Shown here: piece after piece, positions 1 through 8,168 of the stretch
Position numbering within the stretch: position 1 is the stretch's first letter
Layout of the letters: the number at the start of each line of letters is the position of its first letter
Origin: Candidatus Acetothermia bacterium JdFR-48
Lineage (GTDB): Bacteria > Bipolaricaulota > Bipolaricaulia > Bipolaricaulales > Bipolaricaulaceae
NCBI GenBank assembly: GCA_002011425.1
Contig: MTNJ01000031.1
Coordinates: 1 to 50,780, forward strand
DNA: 50,780 nt
Direction of reading: 5' to 3'
Notes under the pieces: model-generated
Told to the model about the DNA's origin: nothing
The model's database searches: none
Seen by the model: the letters and a program-made list of their open reading frames with translations, nothing else
Made by a program: the position numbers and the translations under genes

Positions 1-789
1 GGGGCAGTCTACTTCGGGGGGGTCGTCCTCGCCCGGTTAGGACTCAAAGTGGGGGTGGTGACCCGCCTCTCCCATGGCGACTCCTGGATGCTCGCCGACC
101 TTTACCGCGAGGGGATCGGTGTTTTTCCCGTCTACACTTCCGAATCCACCGGAATAGAGAATGTGCACCCTGACCCGAACTCGGACCGGAGGACCTGTTA
201 CTTCCTCGGGTTCGCCGGTACCTTCCGTCCCGAGGACCTCCCCGAGGTCGGGGCGCGGCTCTACTACGTGGGTACGGTGATGGCGGACGAGGTGGACCTC
301 AGGTTCCTGCGGGCGGTGGCCGACCGTGGTCCCTTGGCCTTGGATCCACAGGGCTGCCTCCGTCACCGTGTTGGGCGAGCGCTCGTCACGGGGGCCTGGG
401 CCGGGGCGAAGGAGGCTTTGCCCTTGGTACGCTACCTCAAAGTGGACGACCGCGAGGCGGAGGCCCTCACCGGCGAGGGGGATCTCCGCCGGGCCGCGAA
501 GGCCCTGGCCGGGATGGGGCCCGAAGAGATCGTGCTGACACACCACGCCGGGGTTCTCGTCCTCGCCGAAGGGAAGTTCCACGAAGCTCCTTTCCGGCCG
601 AGGAGCCTCGCCGGCCGCACAGGGCGGGGCGACACCTGCTTCTCCGCGTATCTCGGCCGGAGGCTTCTAGGGGACCCCCCGGCGGAAGCGACCAGATTCG
701 CTGCCGCCCTTACTACCCTCAAGCTCGAATGTCCTGGCCCCTTCCGCCGCTCCTTGGAAGAGGTGGAGGCACTCCTCCGCGAATTCTAA
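1..789 (+). CDS. PfkB-family carbohydrate kinase, C-terminal part (5' truncated by window edge)
   Basis: The frame is open from base 1, so the gene begins upstream of the window; the internal ATG at 49 is not the true start. PfkB kinases phosphorylate sugars or nucleosides with ATP. The C-terminal signature is visible as GRGDTCFSAYLGRRLL around nt 622-666. It holds the catalytic Asp and the anion-hole glycines of the family motif GAGD. A segment of the type LALDPQG near nt 334-354 fits the nucleotide-binding half. The substrate cannot be told from this fragment; ribokinase-like, adenosine kinase-like and fructokinase-like members are all possible. The stop is TAA at 787-789. No gene follows on this strand for 6 kb, and a hairpin lies about 115 nt downstream. 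Confidence 0.85.
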   Translation, partial: GAVYFGGVVLARLGLKVGVVTRLSHGDSWMLADLYREGIGVFPVYTSESTGIENVHPDPNSDRRTCYFLGFAGTFRPEDLPEVGARLYYVGTVMADEVDLRFLRAVADRGPLALDPQGCLRHRVGRALVTGAWAGAKEALPLVRYLKVDDREAEALTGEGDLRRAAKALAGMGPEEIVLTHHAGVLVLAEGKFHEAPFRPRSLAGRTGRGDTCFSAYLGRRLLGDPPAEATRFAAALTTLKLECPGPFRRSLEEVEALLREF

Positions 790-904
790 CCTGTGGCCTC
801 GAGCTCTATTTCCATCGGCAGGCTTTGGAGCCCAAGCGAACCCATGAGCACGATCGGAGAAATATCCACTATGGTTGTTCTACTTACAGCGCGCAGGTAA
901 AGAA

Positions 905-931
905 CCCCGTTTTCTCGCCGCGGAAACGGGG
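905..931 (+). terminator. Hairpin downstream of the PfkB gene, possible weak terminator
   Basis: CCCCGTTT at 905-912 pairs with AAACGGGG at 924-931 around an 11-nt loop. Only a short T-rich stretch follows (TATTTG), so intrinsic termination would be weak. It could serve as an RNA 3' end after Rho-dependent termination. The rest of 790-1040 shows no gene I can support. Confidence 0.35.
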
Positions 932-1039
932 TATTTGCATCCGCTCCGTTGGCCTGCTATGGAGTGTCGCCCGATCTCCCTGAAGAGCTCTATCTCGGCC
1001 ATGGGGATATCGCCGTTCGAATCCACAAAGGAAGTTCCG

Positions 1040-2015
1040 ATTTATTTAACACGGCGCATTTTCGCGACTAGTGAATCCCGGGCAATCCTCGGCCGCAGCC
1101 AGAGGCACTTCTCGACGTCCCAAAGGATGACTCGTCCGCCGGTTGACACGGTGGCGAGGTACTCTCCATCAGGCTGAACCCTAGAGTCCAAAAGGGGGGT
1201 GGTATGCGGGCACAATTCCCCAAACGTCGCCTCTTTCCCGAAGCTCCACAGGACAGCGTTAATCTGGAGGAAGCAAAGGACGATAAGCCCCCGTCGGGAA
1301 AAAAGTCCCGCCGCAGATCCTCCGTCCCCCAGGCAATATTACGGCCACTGATTCGTCCGCACGTAGATCCCAAATGATCGCTTTACCGTCCGCTTCAGAG
1401 AGGAGGTATTCCCCACCCGGAGTAAGGGCGAGGTCCCAAGCGACTCCTCCGTGTCCCCAGAGCTCGCCGCCCGACACTCCTCCGGAGACTGCCCGGGCGT
1501 TTCTCCCTTTTTCCCGGAAGCGAGGGGTTTCCCATCCGGCGAGAAGGCCACGGAGAGCGCTCCCTCTGGGTGGGACATGTTCGAGAATTCCCCCGAGAGG
1601 TTGGAAAGCAAGAGGGGTGCAACGCTCCCGTCCTCTCCTGCACTCGTAAAATACTTACCATCGGGGCCCAGCACGACCCCCATGCGTGCCCGTTATGTGC
1701 CCTTCCCGACTGTGCAGGACATAAGGACCGTTGTGTCACCGCAGCCCATGGCGACCTCGTTTAGAGAAATGGCCACGACCGCGTACGCCCGTCTCCCGCC
1801 CGGTAAGACAATCCCCTGGACTAGCCTCAAATCTTTGCCATCGCGGATCTCGAGTACATTCCCCATTACGAGGGACGTGCGCTTTACCGTTGGGCGTAAA
1901 GGCAATGTCGGCGATCCAACCGGTGTCGGTCCCGCTGTCGTTCCCGAGGAATCTATGGCTATTGTCGTTTCGATGAGAAGTGGCGCAACGACCGAAAGTC
2001 CCTTGCCTACGTAGG
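1040..2015 (-). pseudogene. WD40-repeat protein, degenerate with multiple frameshifts
   Basis: No single frame is open, but WD40 blades are readable when the three minus-strand frames are joined. From 5' to 3' on this strand they are: an IADIAFTPNGK block (about 1900-1935); VLEIRDGK with a following blade ending GCGDTTVL (about 1860-1720); VVLGPDGKYFTSAGEDGSV (about 1680-1625); ALSVAFSPDGKPLASG (about 1560-1510); DLALTPGGEYLLSEADGKAIIWDLRA (about 1440-1365); and a last blade with PDGEYLATVSTGGRVILWDVEK (about 1180-1115). At least four frame changes are needed. WD40 propellers are protein-interaction scaffolds. The neighbouring tldE and tldD are also broken, so either this is a zone of gene decay or the local assembly is poor. 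Confidence 0.7.
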
Positions 2016-2087
2016 ACCTCCCAAACGAGAAACAGACAACCCCCGCTCGGGTGGGTCCCGCTTCTTCCCCGGTTTCTGAGCGCCCGT

Positions 2088-3425
2088 CTACTCCCGCTGG
2101 ACGCCGATGAAAGTGAACCCCCCGATCATCACCGCCGGGACGATGGAGAAGAACACCCCGCCTCGGGCGAAAACCTCCCGCTCCCGTGAGATGGCGGTCA
2201 CGTTCGAGAGCGCCCGGAGCATCGACTCGGTCCAACGCAGATTCTTCAGGGCCTTGGTTATTTCGCCGTTTTCCACGAGGAAGGTCCCGTAGCGTGTCAT
2301 CCCGGTTATTAAGGCACGTTTGGTATCCAGGTACCCGTTCACATAGTGGGAGTTAGAGACAAGGATCCCTCGCTTACAGCGCGCGATCATCTCCTCCAAG
2401 GACGAGTCCCCTGGGGCGAGACACAGTTCCAGGGGATGGCGCCCCATGGGGTCCCGGGCGGGCCGGCGTGTCCGGTGGGCTTGGCGCTGGCCTTGGCGGC
2501 GCTCGTCCGGTCAAACACCACTCCTCTATTGATTCCCCGCTCGATGAGGACCACCTTCCGTTTCGGTATGCCCTCGAAGTCGAACGGGAGCCCTTGTGCC
2601 TCCGGCTCCCAGGCAGAGTCGTAGATGGTGATGTTCTCCCCCATGGAGCGCTCCCCAGTGCTCCTGAGAGGAAGCTCGAGCCGGAGAGGAAAGCCTCCGA
2701 TCCGAAGGCGACAAAGGAGAGCCACATCATGACCCCCGTCAAGCAGGCGGGTTCGAGGATCACGGTATACTCCCCTGGGGGGAGCTCGGCTTGGTCCTTG
2801 TCCAGAATGCAGCGGGAGATGGCTCGATCAGCGAGCTTCCCAAAGTCGATTCGCTCCACGTCGCAGGAGAAGGCGTCGGCCCGGGACATCCCCTCACCCG
2901 AGGCGATCACGAGGCCGAGCTCCGTGCCGGTGATGGGTTGGTATACCTCCAGGCCCGCGGTGTTGGCCAACGCGACTTCCCCCTCAGAGATCGAAAAACT
3001 TCCCGCCACCTCGAACTTATGCTTCGCCGCCTCGGCGAAGACCTCGGCCAGGACTTCGGTCCTTTTCGCCGGGCCGAAGTTGAGGGTGTTCTCACAGTAG
3101 GTGTCCGTGGGGGCGAACTCCCCCGGGCCGACGAGTCCGGGGAAGTGGGGGTTCTCGGGCTGATGGCGTTCCATCTCGCGGGCTTTCCGTTCGGCAGCCA
3201 CGATCGCATCTACCGAGAGCTGATTCGTCCTTGTTACCCCGACCCGTTTTCCCTCCTCCGCCTTGACGTGGATCGAGAAATCCTCCTCGCCCACGTGCTG
3301 GTGGATCTGCGAGCGACAGAAACGGGTGAGCTCGGACCGCCCGCCCCAAAAAAGCAGCTCTGCCGACCCCCCGCCCGTTCAAGTACTGCGTGCAACACCT
3401 CCAGGATGTTATCTTTCCCGATCAT
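2088..3425 (-). pseudogene. tldE: TldE/PmbA family protease-regulator subunit, frameshifted
   Basis: TldD and TldE (PmbA) form a heterodimeric metalloprotease that unfolds and cleaves peptides, for example antibiotic precursors and antitoxins; TldE lacks the metal site. The N-terminus MIGKDNILEVLHAVLERAGG starts at 3425 with an ATGA overlap on the tldD stop. Reading then needs three frame changes: near 3340-3375, near 2700-2725 and near 2420-2447. The large middle part (3294 to about 2720) has the PmbA segments VGVTRTNQLS, LANTAGLEVYQ and PGEYTVILEP. The C-terminal part (2447-2088) has SLEEMIARCKRGILV and the usual ending up to FIGVQRE. All family landmarks are present, so the gene was once full length (about 445 residues). 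As written it cannot make a complete protein. Confidence 0.8.
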
Positions 3426-4878
3426 TTTCCGCTCCCTATCCGAACCTTCCTGAATCTTGCCGGAGCTGTCCCGTGGGCGACGTGCATTGTCTGTGTGGGT
3501 TCCCCTTTCCCGCAATTGGGGAGGCCCCATATCTTCCATTCGCTACTCAAACAGATGGCATCACAGGACCGCCAGAACTCCGGGGTAATCCCGGTGTAAA
3601 CGGGGTTCTTAAGGAGCCGTTTCTTCCGTCCGTTCTTGATTTCCCAGGCGATCTCGCAACTGAATTGGAAGTTGAGCCGGAGGTCATCTATGGACCAGGA
3701 TTTGTTGGTCTGCATGAAAATCCCATGCTCCGTGTCTGCGATGAGCTCGTCAAGGGTAGGACCATCCGGGGCCGGCTCGAGGTTGATATTCACCATGCGG
3801 ATAAGGGGAATGTGGTTCCAGGACTCGGCCCTCATGCAGCCATTGGAGCGACGGCCGATCTCCGGAGCCATCTTCCGGGAGGTAAGGTATCCCACGAGGA
3901 TCCCCTCCTGCAAGAGGTGAGTCCGCTGGGCCGGGACCCCTTCGTCGTCGTAGCCGAAAGAACCGATGGAGCCGGGGACAGTGGGGTCAGCCACAATGTT
4001 TACAATATCAGAACTATACCGGTATTTACCTAACTTATCCAAGGTCAGGAAACTCCCGCCGGCGTAGGAGATCTCGGTGCCCAGGACCCGGTCGAGCTCG
4101 GTAGGATGGCCGCAGGGTTCGTGCACCTGTAGCGCCAGCTGATCGCTCGCGAGGATGAGGTTGAACTCCCCGGCCGGACAGGGGTCGGCGGAGAGGAGGG
4201 CCACAGCCTCCTCCCGAATCTACTTGGCGTTCGCCACTAGCCCTAGAGCCCGAATGCACTCGTACCCTCGCGCGGCATAGTTCCCACCGAAGGAGGTGGG
4301 GAAGGAGCGGCGCTGGACCTCGTGGCTCTCCACCGCTGTGGCCTCGATCCCCGCTCCGGATTCGACGATCTCCTGCTCGACCTCTGCCCTCTCGGTGTTC
4401 AGGAAGATCTTCACCGTATGGAAGAGGGTCATCTCCGCTTCGGCCTTCTTGATCCTTTTGTCCTTCCTCAGGATCTGCACGGGGAGAAGAGGAGCTCAAG
4501 TTTCTCGTCCAGGGGTACGGCCAGGGGATCCTCCACCCAGGGGCTCCGGTAAGTACCGACCTGAGGCGGGGTGTCGTCGAGCCGCACTGGAGACCGCTGG
4601 GTCCTGTAGCTTGCCTTGGCGATATCCAATGCCCGACGCGCCGTCTCCCTAACGCTTCCCTCCGTGAGAAGCCCCGAGGCGGCGAACCCCCAGGAGCCAC
4701 GATAGAGGACACGGATCCCATAGCCCTTGGTCTCGGCGCGGGATAAGCCCACCACCTCCTCATTACGCACGGTGATCCTCTCCGTCTCGCCCTCCAAGTA
4801 CCGGGCATCGGCGTAGACAACCCCCTCGGCCCTCTTCAGCTCCGCCAGCGCACCCTTGAGCCAGGCCTTGACTTGCAT
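3422..4878 (-). pseudogene. tldD: TldD metalloprotease, broken by one frameshift and one in-frame stop
   Basis: This is the catalytic partner of TldE. The start at 4878 (MQVKAWLKGALAELKRAEGV) has an AAAGGAGGGAG ribosome site. The first frame runs to about 4468; the protein continues in another frame from about 4480 (ILRKDKRIKKAEAEM). That frame meets an in-frame TAG at 4220-4222 and goes on without further lesions to 3422. The HExxxH zinc motif is intact as HEPCGH (near nt 4114-4131), and so is the C-terminal CGKGEPTQTMHVAHG with PARFRKVRIG. Retention of the catalytic motifs suggests recent decay or sequence error. The start overlaps the end of the comEC-like gene by about 43 nt, and the stop overlaps the tldE start. 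Confidence 0.82.
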
Positions 4879-6332
4879 CTCCCTCCTTTCGTTAACGGCA
4901 TTAAAACAGGCTTCGTTTCCGGTGCCAAGGCCCGGAGAGCCACGAGCACCAAGGCCGCGAACGCGTACCAAAGACCGAAATGCCTCCCCACGACGAGGAC
5001 CGCCCCCGGGAGCGAGGAGAGCCACCCCACCACGGCGAGGTATGGGGAGATCAGATATCGACTAGCGATGGCCCCGAGGAGGGGAACGAAATCAAGTGGG
5101 GAGAGCACGAGGAGGAAGAGGCCGGACCAGATGACGATTCCGGTCCACGGAATGAGGACGAGATTGGCGAGGATCCCGTAGGGGGAGATGTAGCCGAAGG
5201 CGCTTCCCACAAACCCGAGGGTCGCTGCCTGAGCACAGAGCGAGACCCAGAGGAGATCGCCCGCGGGCCGCAGGGGGGTGGGGAGCTTCGCTCGAAGAGG
5301 GAGGTCACGCCACACGGGCCAGCCGAGGATAATCCCCGCCGTGGCGGCGAACGAGAGCTGGAACCCGAGGTCCAGGGCGCTCCAGGGCCACATGAGGAGC
5401 ACCACGATCGCCGCGGCGGAGATCCCCTGGAGGGGATCGTACCAGTCTCGGAGGACAAGCCCCTGCTCCCAGAGGACCCAGAAAAGGCCGAGGAACCCAA
5501 ACATGATCCCCGCCCGCACAAGGGAGATCCGTCCCCCGACGAGGCCCACGTACAGGGCGATCACGGTGAAGATGAGGAGGTAGCGCCGCCCCGGCCGCAG
5601 CCGCAGGAAGCCCAAGAGCCTCCACAGGCCGTAGGCGATGATCCCGAGGTGCAGTCCTGAGAGGGCGAGGAGGTGAGCGACTCCAGCTCGCCGGAATTTC
5701 TTCCTGTATTCATTGTTTAGCTCCCCACGGGCTCCAAGGAGCAAGGCCTTCACCACGGACCCCGCGTCCTCGGGCCATGAGCGCTCGATGGTTGCGAGGA
5801 ACTTCTCGCGCACGACGTAAAGGACCCACGCCATCCTTCGGGGCCCCGGTTCTGCGGCCCTGACCTCATTGACCCAAAAGACGCCGGCGATCCCACGCCT
5901 TCGGAGGTACTCCCCCCATCCTCCGACCGGAGCCTCAAACCTCCCGACGATGTCCAACGTGTCGCCGGGGACCGGGATGAGTTTGCGGTGAAGATAAGCC
6001 AAGAGCTTCACGTCCAGAGAAGGCACCTCGAGAACGCAGGAGACGGTCTTCTCATGGCGATCCGGCATGGAGATGACCGTCCCCCGGACTTCGCGTAAGA
6101 GGAGGAGTTGACGCCCCATACGCTCGGGCACCGCCTCCTGCCCACCGAGCGTGGCTCCGAGGAATAGAAATGTGGCCCAGAGGAATGCAGAGGAGCGGCG
6201 AACGAGGAGGAGCGCGAGTGATGCCGCAGCCCCAAGTAGGGGCCAAGGGGAGGGCACGAGGATGCCGCCCAACGCGCACCCCACCCCCAACGCCAATGCC
6301 ATCCCCGGAAGCAGAGCCCGTTGCATAGACAT
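4836..6332 (-). CDS. comEC: ComEC/Rec2-family DNA internalization channel protein, without the beta-lactamase-like domain
   Basis: ComEC forms the inner-membrane channel that carries single-stranded DNA into the cell during transformation. The 498-residue product has N-terminal membrane helices (residues 8-60). A soluble stretch of the DUF4131/OB type follows (about 75-165), with a GDTLDIVGRF segment. The competence domain then carries the hallmark AHLLALSGLHLGI (near 218-230) and about eight further membrane helices to residue 470. The common C-terminal metallo-beta-lactamase domain (full ComEC about 700-800 residues) is absent, and the Arg-rich tail ends inside tldD. Start ATG 6332; ATG 6326 is an alternative. 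The gene is divergent from tmRNA and appears intact, unlike the next two genes in the same direction. Confidence 0.85.
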   Translation of the reverse strand: MSMQRALLPGMALALGVGCALGGILVPSPWPLLGAAASLALLLVRRSSAFLWATFLFLGATLGGQEAVPERMGRQLLLLREVRGTVISMPDRHEKTVSCVLEVPSLDVKLLAYLHRKLIPVPGDTLDIVGRFEAPVGGWGEYLRRRGIAGVFWVNEVRAAEPGPRRMAWVLYVVREKFLATIERSWPEDAGSVVKALLLGARGELNNEYRKKFRRAGVAHLLALSGLHLGIIAYGLWRLLGFLRLRPGRRYLLIFTVIALYVGLVGGRISLVRAGIMFGFLGLFWVLWEQGLVLRDWYDPLQGISAAAIVVLLMWPWSALDLGFQLSFAATAGIILGWPVWRDLPLRAKLPTPLRPAGDLLWVSLCAQAATLGFVGSAFGYISPYGILANLVLIPWTGIVIWSGLFLLVLSPLDFVPLLGAIASRYLISPYLAVVGWLSSLPGAVLVVGRHFGLWYAFAALVLVALRALAPETKPVLMPLTKGGRCKSRPGSRVRWRS

Positions 6333-6348
6333 AAGGCGTTTGGACTAG

Positions 6349-6354
6349 TATAAT
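6349..6354 (+). promoter_or_regulatory. -10 element of the tmRNA promoter
   Basis: A perfect TATAAT lies 10 nt before the mature tmRNA 5' end. This allows a short 5' extension to be removed by RNase P. The best -35 match is TAGACA, 19 nt upstream, which is a loose fit. The element sits in the 32-nt gap between the divergent comEC-like and ssrA genes. Confidence 0.6.
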
Positions 6355-6364
6355 GGGAACGCCT

Positions 6365-6726
6365 GGGGGTGGTTGGATTCGACGGGGATACCCAGGTGAG
6401 GTGGCAAGCGGAGCTGGCCGCGAGCTCCAAAAACACGCGGCGATACGAATAAATGCCAGCTATGCAACTGTTCCCGCCGTCGCGCTGAACTGACGCGCGT
6501 TGGCCGTCCTATCGAGTTTTGCCCGCGGGTTCGATAGGGCGTGGACGCAGCGGGCTGGTCATTACCCCTTGCCTCCTGGGGTGATGACGAGAATTGCGGA
6601 GGCTGGGGTCAGGGCGATCCTGCCCGTGGGAGCGTCGGACCTGAGAGCGAAAACACGGGCTAAGCTTGTAGAAGCCGAGCCCGAGGGTATCTCCGGACCG
6701 GGGTTCGAATCCCCGCACCTCCACCA
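6365..6726 (+). ncRNA. ssrA: Transfer-messenger RNA (tmRNA)
   Basis: tmRNA rescues ribosomes stalled on broken mRNA and tags the nascent peptide for proteolysis. The 5' end GGGGGTG pairs with CACCTCC at 6716-6722, followed by ACCA. The conserved GGATTCGACGGGGA lies just after the 5' stem. The T arm GGACCGGGGTTCGAATCCCCG is at 6694-6714. The tag frame most likely resumes at GCC 6455 (position 91, close to position 90 in E. coli) and reads ASYATVPAVALN to UGA at 6491-6493. Right after it comes the stem CCTATCGA/TCGATAGG (6508-6538). The tag end is unusual because most tags end in ALAA or a similar sequence. The transcript is a one-piece tmRNA of 362 nt. Confidence 0.93.
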
Positions 6727-7079
6727 GTTGGGGATCGGTGGGGCCGACGTTTTCACTTGCTGAGCTTGAATGAGAACCCTTCGCATCAGTAAAATGAACG
6801 TGCTACGCATAAGAATTCCTTGTAGTACTGATGAATCTTCCGCTCGATTATCAAAACTACTCCTTGAGGGAAAGGGGGTGATGGGTATGCTATGGGAGTT
6901 CTGTCCCAGCCAGCTCTTGGCGGTGGCCAAGGCTTGGGAGGCAGAGCTCTGGCACGCCGGCGAACGACTTCGCATCTTGAAGGGACTTTGCTGTGGCCCT
7001 AGCCGTCGTGCTCATTGGGCCGGCATACCCTTTGCCTCCCTGAGACTTCGGCCCTTCGGGGCTTGAGCTTTGTTATCGT
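6727..7079. other. Intergenic stretch without a supported gene
   Basis: About 350 nt lie between tmRNA and the ferredoxin promoter. A 61-codon frame (6881-7066) follows an AAAGGGGGTG sequence but has no recognisable motif, so I do not call it. No terminator with a clear T-run is visible after tmRNA. Confidence 0.5.
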
Positions 7080-7109
7080 TTGGCAAACGTTCCTCTCCTC
7101 TGCTATAGT
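7080..7109 (+). promoter_or_regulatory. Sigma-70-type promoter of the ferredoxin gene
   Basis: TTGGCA (7080-7085) and TATAGT (7104-7109) are separated by 18 nt. A start near 7116 would give a leader of about 28 nt with the ribosome site AAGGAGGT just before the ATG at 7144. The gene thus appears to be transcribed alone, ending at the hairpin at 7343. Confidence 0.7.
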
Positions 7110-7143
7110 TCCGCACGACCCTATATATCCCCAAGGAGGTGCT

Positions 7144-7326
7144 ATGGCGGTAAAAGTGGACGAGAATCTGTGTACCGGGTGTGGGCTCTGCGCCCAGGTC
7201 TGTTCCGATGTCTTCGAGATAGGGGACGACGGCCTTTCCCATGTGAAGGCCGGCGCTGATGAGTCCCTTCCCTGCGTGGATGAAGCTATCGACCAGTGCC
7301 CCGTGGGCGCAATAAGCCGCGAGTAA
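7144..7326 (+). CDS. Ferredoxin with a single [4Fe-4S] cluster
   Basis: This small cytosolic electron carrier of 60 residues is the low-potential donor used by many anaerobic enzymes. Cluster ligands are Cys10, Cys13, Cys16 (CTGCGLC) and Cys52 (QCPVGA). Cys20 and Cys44 stand where thermophile mono-cluster ferredoxins (Thermotoga, Pyrococcus type) form a disulfide. Cys13 fills the second-ligand position that is Asp in the Pyrococcus protein. ATG 7144 is chosen because it follows AAGGAGGTGCT. The gene stands alone between its own promoter and a strong terminator. A flavodiiron protein lies 38 kb away in the window, but no direct partner is adjacent. Confidence 0.93.
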   Translation: MAVKVDENLCTGCGLCAQVCSDVFEIGDDGLSHVKAGADESLPCVDEAIDQCPVGAISRE

Positions 7327-7342
7327 ACTCTATACTAACACC

Positions 7343-7375
7343 GGGGCGGGCCCGTCCCGCCCCTCTTTTTTCTTT
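7343..7375 (+). terminator. Intrinsic terminator of the ferredoxin gene
   Basis: GGGGCGGG (7343-7350) pairs with CCCGCCCC (7356-7363) around a 5-nt loop. A T-rich tract follows to 7375. The next gene starts only 4 nt after the tract, so it must depend on read-through or on a start site inside this region. Confidence 0.85.
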
Positions 7376-7378
7376 CCG

Positions 7379-8164
7379 GTGACGAGGAAACTGGGGATCG
7401 CCCTGAGCTCCGGTGGGGCCCGAGGCACGGCTCATATTGGTGTTCTCAAGGCCTTGGAAGACGAGGGTGTGCCGATAGGGACCATCGCGGGAACCAGTGT
7501 GGGCGCGTGGGTCGGCGGATGCTACGCAGCAGGGGTTTCCCTCGAGGAGCTCGCCCGCTATTGGAAGGAGTTACGCTGGTACGGGGTTGGGAAACACCTC
7601 GTCCCTGGCCCAGTTTGGCGGGGGTGGACCTCTGGGAAATCTCTGTGGCACGCCATCCACACGTTTGTGGGCGACGCCCGTATCGAGGAGCTCGGAATCC
7701 CCTTCGTCGCTGTGGCCACCGATCTCACCACTGGAGAAGCAGTATGGATCGACCGTGGCCCTCTGGCAGACGCCATCTGTGCTTCCGGTGCGGTGCCCGG
7801 TCTCGTCGCCCCTCGCCGCTGGGCGGGAAAGTGGCTCATTGACGGGGGCGTAGTGGACCCTTTGCCCGTGGCCGCGGCCCGCTCCCTAGGCGCGGAAATC
7901 GTCCTGGCGGTCGACGTCCTCGTTCATCCCACTGAGAAGAGGTTCTCAACCCCCAACGTGTTCCAAGTCCTTTTCCAGATGTCTACCATCTTTCAAAAGC
8001 GGATTGCCGAGCTCGAGACCGTCTTAGACGGGCCGGACCTCATCCTACGCCCTGACTTCGGCAACCGCCCCCCCCGCTACGCCGACATCGGTGAAGCGGT
8101 TGAGATAGGTTACCGCGAGATGAAGCGTTGTCTTCCCATGCTCTTGCGCCTCCTCGAGGAGTGA
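7379..8164 (+). CDS. Patatin-like phospholipase / serine hydrolase (RssA-like)
   Basis: Patatin-like enzymes hydrolyse acyl chains from lipids with a Ser-Asp dyad. The 261-residue protein has the oxyanion loop SSGGARGTAHIG (10-21), the nucleophile in GTSVG (Ser40) and the catalytic Asp155 in DGGVVD. There is no signal peptide, so it is probably cytosolic or membrane-peripheral, as for the bacterial RssA/YchK group. The GTG start at 7379 has no good ribosome site and lies directly after the ferredoxin terminator. Nevertheless the conserved N-terminal motif lies only 10 residues in, so a later start is unlikely. The following transporter begins 4 nt after the stop and may be co-transcribed. Confidence 0.88.
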   Translation: MTRKLGIALSSGGARGTAHIGVLKALEDEGVPIGTIAGTSVGAWVGGCYAAGVSLEELARYWKELRWYGVGKHLVPGPVWRGWTSGKSLWHAIHTFVGDARIEELGIPFVAVATDLTTGEAVWIDRGPLADAICASGAVPGLVAPRRWAGKWLIDGGVVDPLPVAAARSLGAEIVLAVDVLVHPTEKRFSTPNVFQVLFQMSTIFQKRIAELETVLDGPDLILRPDFGNRPPRYADIGEAVEIGYREMKRCLPMLLRLLEE

Positions 8165-8168
8165 CCCC

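Noticed and set aside
905-931. CRISPR-like or mobile-element terminal repeat
   Set aside because: There is only one inverted repeat with no copies elsewhere and no transposase in the window.
729-1177. Two short plus-strand frames after the PfkB gene
   Set aside because: They overlap the hairpin and the minus-strand WD40 remnant and show no motif.
6500-6763. Open frame on the plus strand and others overlapping the tmRNA
   Set aside because: The RNA gene explains the sequence; the frames have no ribosome site or motif.
6881-7066. Possible 61-codon gene after AAAGGGGGTG between tmRNA and ferredoxin
   Set aside because: No recognisable motif, no clear promoter and an atypical composition; support is too weak to call it.
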